Positions 6,424 to 7,812 of a DNA stretch of 7,812 nucleotides are shown here, in pieces. The notes below the pieces were generated by a model. It was not told the origin of the DNA and made no database searches. It saw nothing but the letters and a program-made list of their open reading frames with translations. Source of the DNA: Sphingomonadales bacterium (lineage in GTDB: Bacteria > Pseudomonadota > Alphaproteobacteria > Sphingomonadales > Sphingomonadaceae); assembly GCA_013298745.1 (NCBI GenBank), contig JAAFIT010000098.1:1-7812 (forward strand). Direction: 5' to 3'. The translations under genes were made by a program, and so were the position numbers. Numbering within the stretch: the first letter of the stretch is position 1; every line of letters starts with the position of its first letter.

Positions 6424-6999
6424 ATGAAGGCTGCGCGCGTCCGGCCGGGCATGATGTTCGCGCGCAGCTTTCTTGCCAATCCGCGCCGCGTCGGCTCGGT
6501 GATCCCATCGTCACGCCGGCTGATCCAGCGCCTGCTGGGGCAAACGAACTGGACGACGATCAAGGTGGCGGTGGAATATGGGCCGGGGACGGGCGTCGTC
6601 ACTCGCGCCCTGCTGGCCCGGCTGCCACTTGATGGCAATCTCTATATTTTTGAAATCAATAACGAATTTATCGAATATTTGCGCACCAGCATCTTGGATC
6701 CGCGCCTGACAGTGGTTGCCGCATCGGCCGAAACGGTAACACAGGTGCTGGCCGATGCCGGCCATGCCCATTGCGACATTGCGGTTTCCAGCCTGCCGTT
6801 CTCGATCATGCCGGTCGCCATCCGCCACGCCATCGTCCAGGCCACAGCCGCGGCCCTGGCGCCAGGCGCCAGCTTCATCGGCTACCAATATTCGACGCGC
6901 TGGCTACGCGAGCTGCGCTTTGTCTTCCGGCGCGTCACGGTGGAACTCGAACCACGCAACTGGCCACCGGCGTTCGTGTTTGTGGCGACCCGCACCTAG
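6424..6999 (+). CDS. Small SAM-dependent methyltransferase (phospholipid N-methyltransferase PmtA / KsgA-like)
   Basis: This 191-residue class I methyltransferase has its SAM-binding motif I, VEYGPGTGVVT, at residues 50-60. An acidic residue, Glu77 in IFEIN, ends strand 2, and ASAE (100-103) is the usual adenine-contact segment. VSSLPFSIMP (121-130) sits where related enzymes have the NLPY/SLPF-type motif IV. The opening FLANPRRVGSVIPSSRRL is typical of PmtA-like phosphatidylethanolamine N-methyltransferases and of rRNA adenine dimethylase relatives. The PmtA-type length (about 190-200) favours a lipid substrate, but this is inference. No clear ribosome-binding site precedes ATG 6424; ATGs at 6451 and 6454 are alternatives, all upstream of the conserved region. 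Its stop codon TAG uses the TA target duplication plus the first G of the inserted element. Codons for residues 73-86 form a strikingly AT-rich patch. Confidence 0.75.
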   Translation: MKAARVRPGMMFARSFLANPRRVGSVIPSSRRLIQRLLGQTNWTTIKVAVEYGPGTGVVTRALLARLPLDGNLYIFEINNEFIEYLRTSILDPRLTVVAASAETVTQVLADAGHAHCDIAVSSLPFSIMPVAIRHAIVQATAAALAPGASFIGYQYSTRWLRELRFVFRRVTVELEPRNWPPAFVFVATRT

Positions 7000-7030
7000 G
7001 TCGTGTCCTCATAAATGGCTGGGGTCGTGA
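6999..7030 (+). repeat. Left terminal inverted repeat of the element
   Basis: It begins GGTCGTGTCCTCATAAATGG and pairs with 7250-7281 over 32 bases. Only two positions mismatch (7006/7274 and 7028/7252). The first base is the last base of the methyltransferase stop codon. Confidence 0.85.
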
Positions 7031-7150
7031 CGATGGGGATTCTGCTTCCTGGCGAGGAGCTAGGCGGGCGCGATGCAGCGCATCGCAACCCCAAAGAACC
7101 TTGACTCAGCGACGCGGCCAGAAAGCAAAAGCCCCATCGCCGCTGCGCGG

Positions 7151-7249
7151 TCGCCCGGAGAGGCGTTCTGGCGGCCCCGTGCCCGCTCGCCGGGGGCGTA
7201 CACGCCCGCCTTCGCGCGCCTGAAACCGCCAGAACGCCTCTCCGGGCGA
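7151..7249. repeat. Internal perfect 24-base inverted repeat
   Basis: The arm at 7151-7174 (starting TCGCCCGGAGAGG) is exactly complementary to 7226-7249, with 51 bases between them. The right arm abuts the right terminal repeat directly. A small hairpin, GGGCG-TACA-CGCCC, is nested in the spacer (7194-7207). Confidence 0.85.
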
Positions 7250-7281
7250 TCCCGACCCCAGCCATTTATGAGGTCACGACC
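7250..7281 (-). repeat. Right terminal inverted repeat of the element
   Basis: Read on the minus strand it begins GGTCGTGACCTCATAAATGG, mirroring the left end. Its outermost base supplies the final G of the oxidoreductase TAG stop codon on the minus strand. Confidence 0.85.
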
Positions 7282-7812
7282 TAAGGCAGCAACACCGTCG
7301 AACCCGTCGTGCGGCGCGCTTCGAGATCGCGATGCGCGGTCGCCACGTCTTTCAGCGCATAACGCTGGTCGATGTTGACCTTGAGCACGCCCCTGGCAAC
7401 CAGATCGAGCACCCGCCCGGCATGCTGCTCGATCTCGGCGCGATTGATATAGTAGTCGAACAGTGTCGGCCGCGTGGCGAACAGCGACCCCTTACGCGAC
7501 AGAATCGCGAAATCGACCGCGCCGACCGGCCCCGAGGCATTTCCATAACTCGCCAGCAGCCCGCGCCGCTTGAGGCTGTCGAGCGAAGCCTCGAAAGTCG
7601 CCTTGCCGACCCCATCAAAGACCACATCGACGCCGCGGCCGCCGGTCAGATCGCGTACCTGCTGCGCCATCGTCGCATCCTGAACGAGCCCGTGATCGGC
7701 GCCATGCGCCATCGCGATTCCCACCTTTTCGGCTGAACCGGCAACCGCAATGACGGTCGCGCCAATATGCTTGAGCCATTGCACCAGCAGCAGCCCGACG
7801 CCGCCCGCTGCC
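7281..7812 (-). CDS. NADPH:quinone oxidoreductase, zeta-crystallin type, C-terminal part (runs off right edge)
   Basis: This is the C-terminal 176 or so residues of a zinc-less medium-chain dehydrogenase/reductase. The family reduces quinones with NADPH in the cytoplasm. The window edge falls in the nucleotide-binding fold: AAGGVGLLLVQWLKHIGATV is the Rossmann glycine motif (normally A-A-G-G-V-G). It is followed by GVDVVFDGVGKATFEASLDSLKRRGLLASYGNASGPV, the usual central strand region. RPTLFDYY and the C-terminal YALKDVATAHRDLEARRTTGSTVLLP are typical of QorA-like enzymes. The N-terminal catalytic domain is beyond the window; the GTG at 7784 is an internal Val, not a start. The stop codon TAG (7283-7281) includes one base of the inserted element. 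The gene is convergent with the methyltransferase and was originally adjacent to it. Confidence 0.87.
   Translation of the reverse strand, partial: AAGGVGLLLVQWLKHIGATVIAVAGSAEKVGIAMAHGADHGLVQDATMAQQVRDLTGGRGVDVVFDGVGKATFEASLDSLKRRGLLASYGNASGPVGAVDFAILSRKGSLFATRPTLFDYYINRAEIEQHAGRVLDLVARGVLKVNIDQRYALKDVATAHRDLEARRTTGSTVLLP

Larger units (their letters stand above)
6999..7281. mobile_element. MITE-like non-coding element with TA flanks and cloverleaf folding potential
   Basis: The 283-base element has 32-base terminal inverted repeats (6999-7030 and 7250-7281; 30/32 complementary) and a TA on each side (6997-6998, 7282-7283), consistent with TA target duplication. It has no convincing gene. 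Inside the terminal stem, three helices follow without gaps. Helix 2 is 7031-7053 with 7117-7139 (20/23 paired). Helix 3 is a mini-hairpin CCGC-TGC-GCGG (7140-7150). Helix 4 is 7151-7174 with 7226-7249 (24/24). Extra hairpins lie in the loops of helix 2 (GCGATGC-AGC-GCATCGC, 7070-7086) and helix 4 (7194-7207). TA duplication suggests mobilisation by an IS630/Tc1-mariner- or IS5/IS427-like transposase, but none is encoded here and I cannot name the parent. It separates two convergent genes and could terminate transcription from both sides. Confidence 0.75.

Noticed and set aside
7140..7150. tRNA-like reading of the cloverleaf element
   Set aside because: The helices are far longer than tRNA arms, and no T-loop or anticodon-arm consensus is present; the shape only superficially resembles a tRNA.
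6996..7265. Minus-strand open frame (89 codons) across the inserted element
   Set aside because: It consists almost wholly of the inverted-repeat element, starts inside its terminal repeat, and shows no protein motif.
7073..7378. Plus-strand open frame (101 codons) from the element into the oxidoreductase gene
   Set aside because: It crosses the element border and is antisense to the oxidoreductase; composition is Arg/Pro/Ala-rich noise.

Overview
The window is GC-rich chromosomal DNA from what is most likely an alphaproteobacterium of the sphingomonad type. This rests on general gene content, high third-position GC, frequent GTG/TTG starts, and two GC-rich intergenic repeat types that I recall from such genomes. 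Genus cannot be told from the sequence. No rRNA, tRNA, CRISPR array or transposase gene was seen.

Layout. Bases 1-221 (minus strand) hold the N-terminal end of an AMP nucleosidase (amn) that runs off the left edge. A 124-base divergent gap carries one copy of a short dispersed hairpin repeat and leads to an isobutyryl-CoA dehydrogenase-like acyl-CoA dehydrogenase (346-1491). That gene is overlapped at its stop codon by a small DUF423 membrane protein (1488-1880). A convergent gap with a large 27-base inverted repeat (1921-1996) separates this pair from a secreted DUF885 putative metallopeptidase on the minus strand (2032-3849). A divergent gap with a 10-base palindrome precedes an MFS/GPH-type transporter (4022-5350). 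A hairpin follows, then a tightly packed plus-strand group: glycine-zipper lipoprotein (5416-5796), GTT2-like glutathione S-transferase (5800-6414) and a small SAM-dependent methyltransferase of the PmtA/KsgA-like type (6424-6999). The right edge is the C-terminal part of a zeta-crystallin-type quinone oxidoreductase on the minus strand (7281-7812).

The most unusual object lies between the last two genes. It is a 283-base non-coding element (6999-7281) with 32-base terminal inverted repeats (30/32 matching), flanked by a TA dinucleotide on each side. Its interior folds into three further helices that abut one another and the terminal stem with no unpaired bases, making a cloverleaf-like four-way structure. 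It looks like a miniature inverted-repeat transposable element inserted into the TA shared by the stop codons of the two convergent genes. Because it begins with G on both strands, both stop codons were rebuilt as TAG and neither protein changed.

Most genes here look like ordinary metabolic and envelope housekeeping: purine salvage, valine or branched-chain acyl-CoA oxidation, peptide hydrolysis, sugar-type transport, glutathione chemistry, possible lipid methylation and quinone reduction. Only the lipoprotein-GST-methyltransferase group and the dehydrogenase-DUF423 pair look like operons, and no single pathway unites the window.
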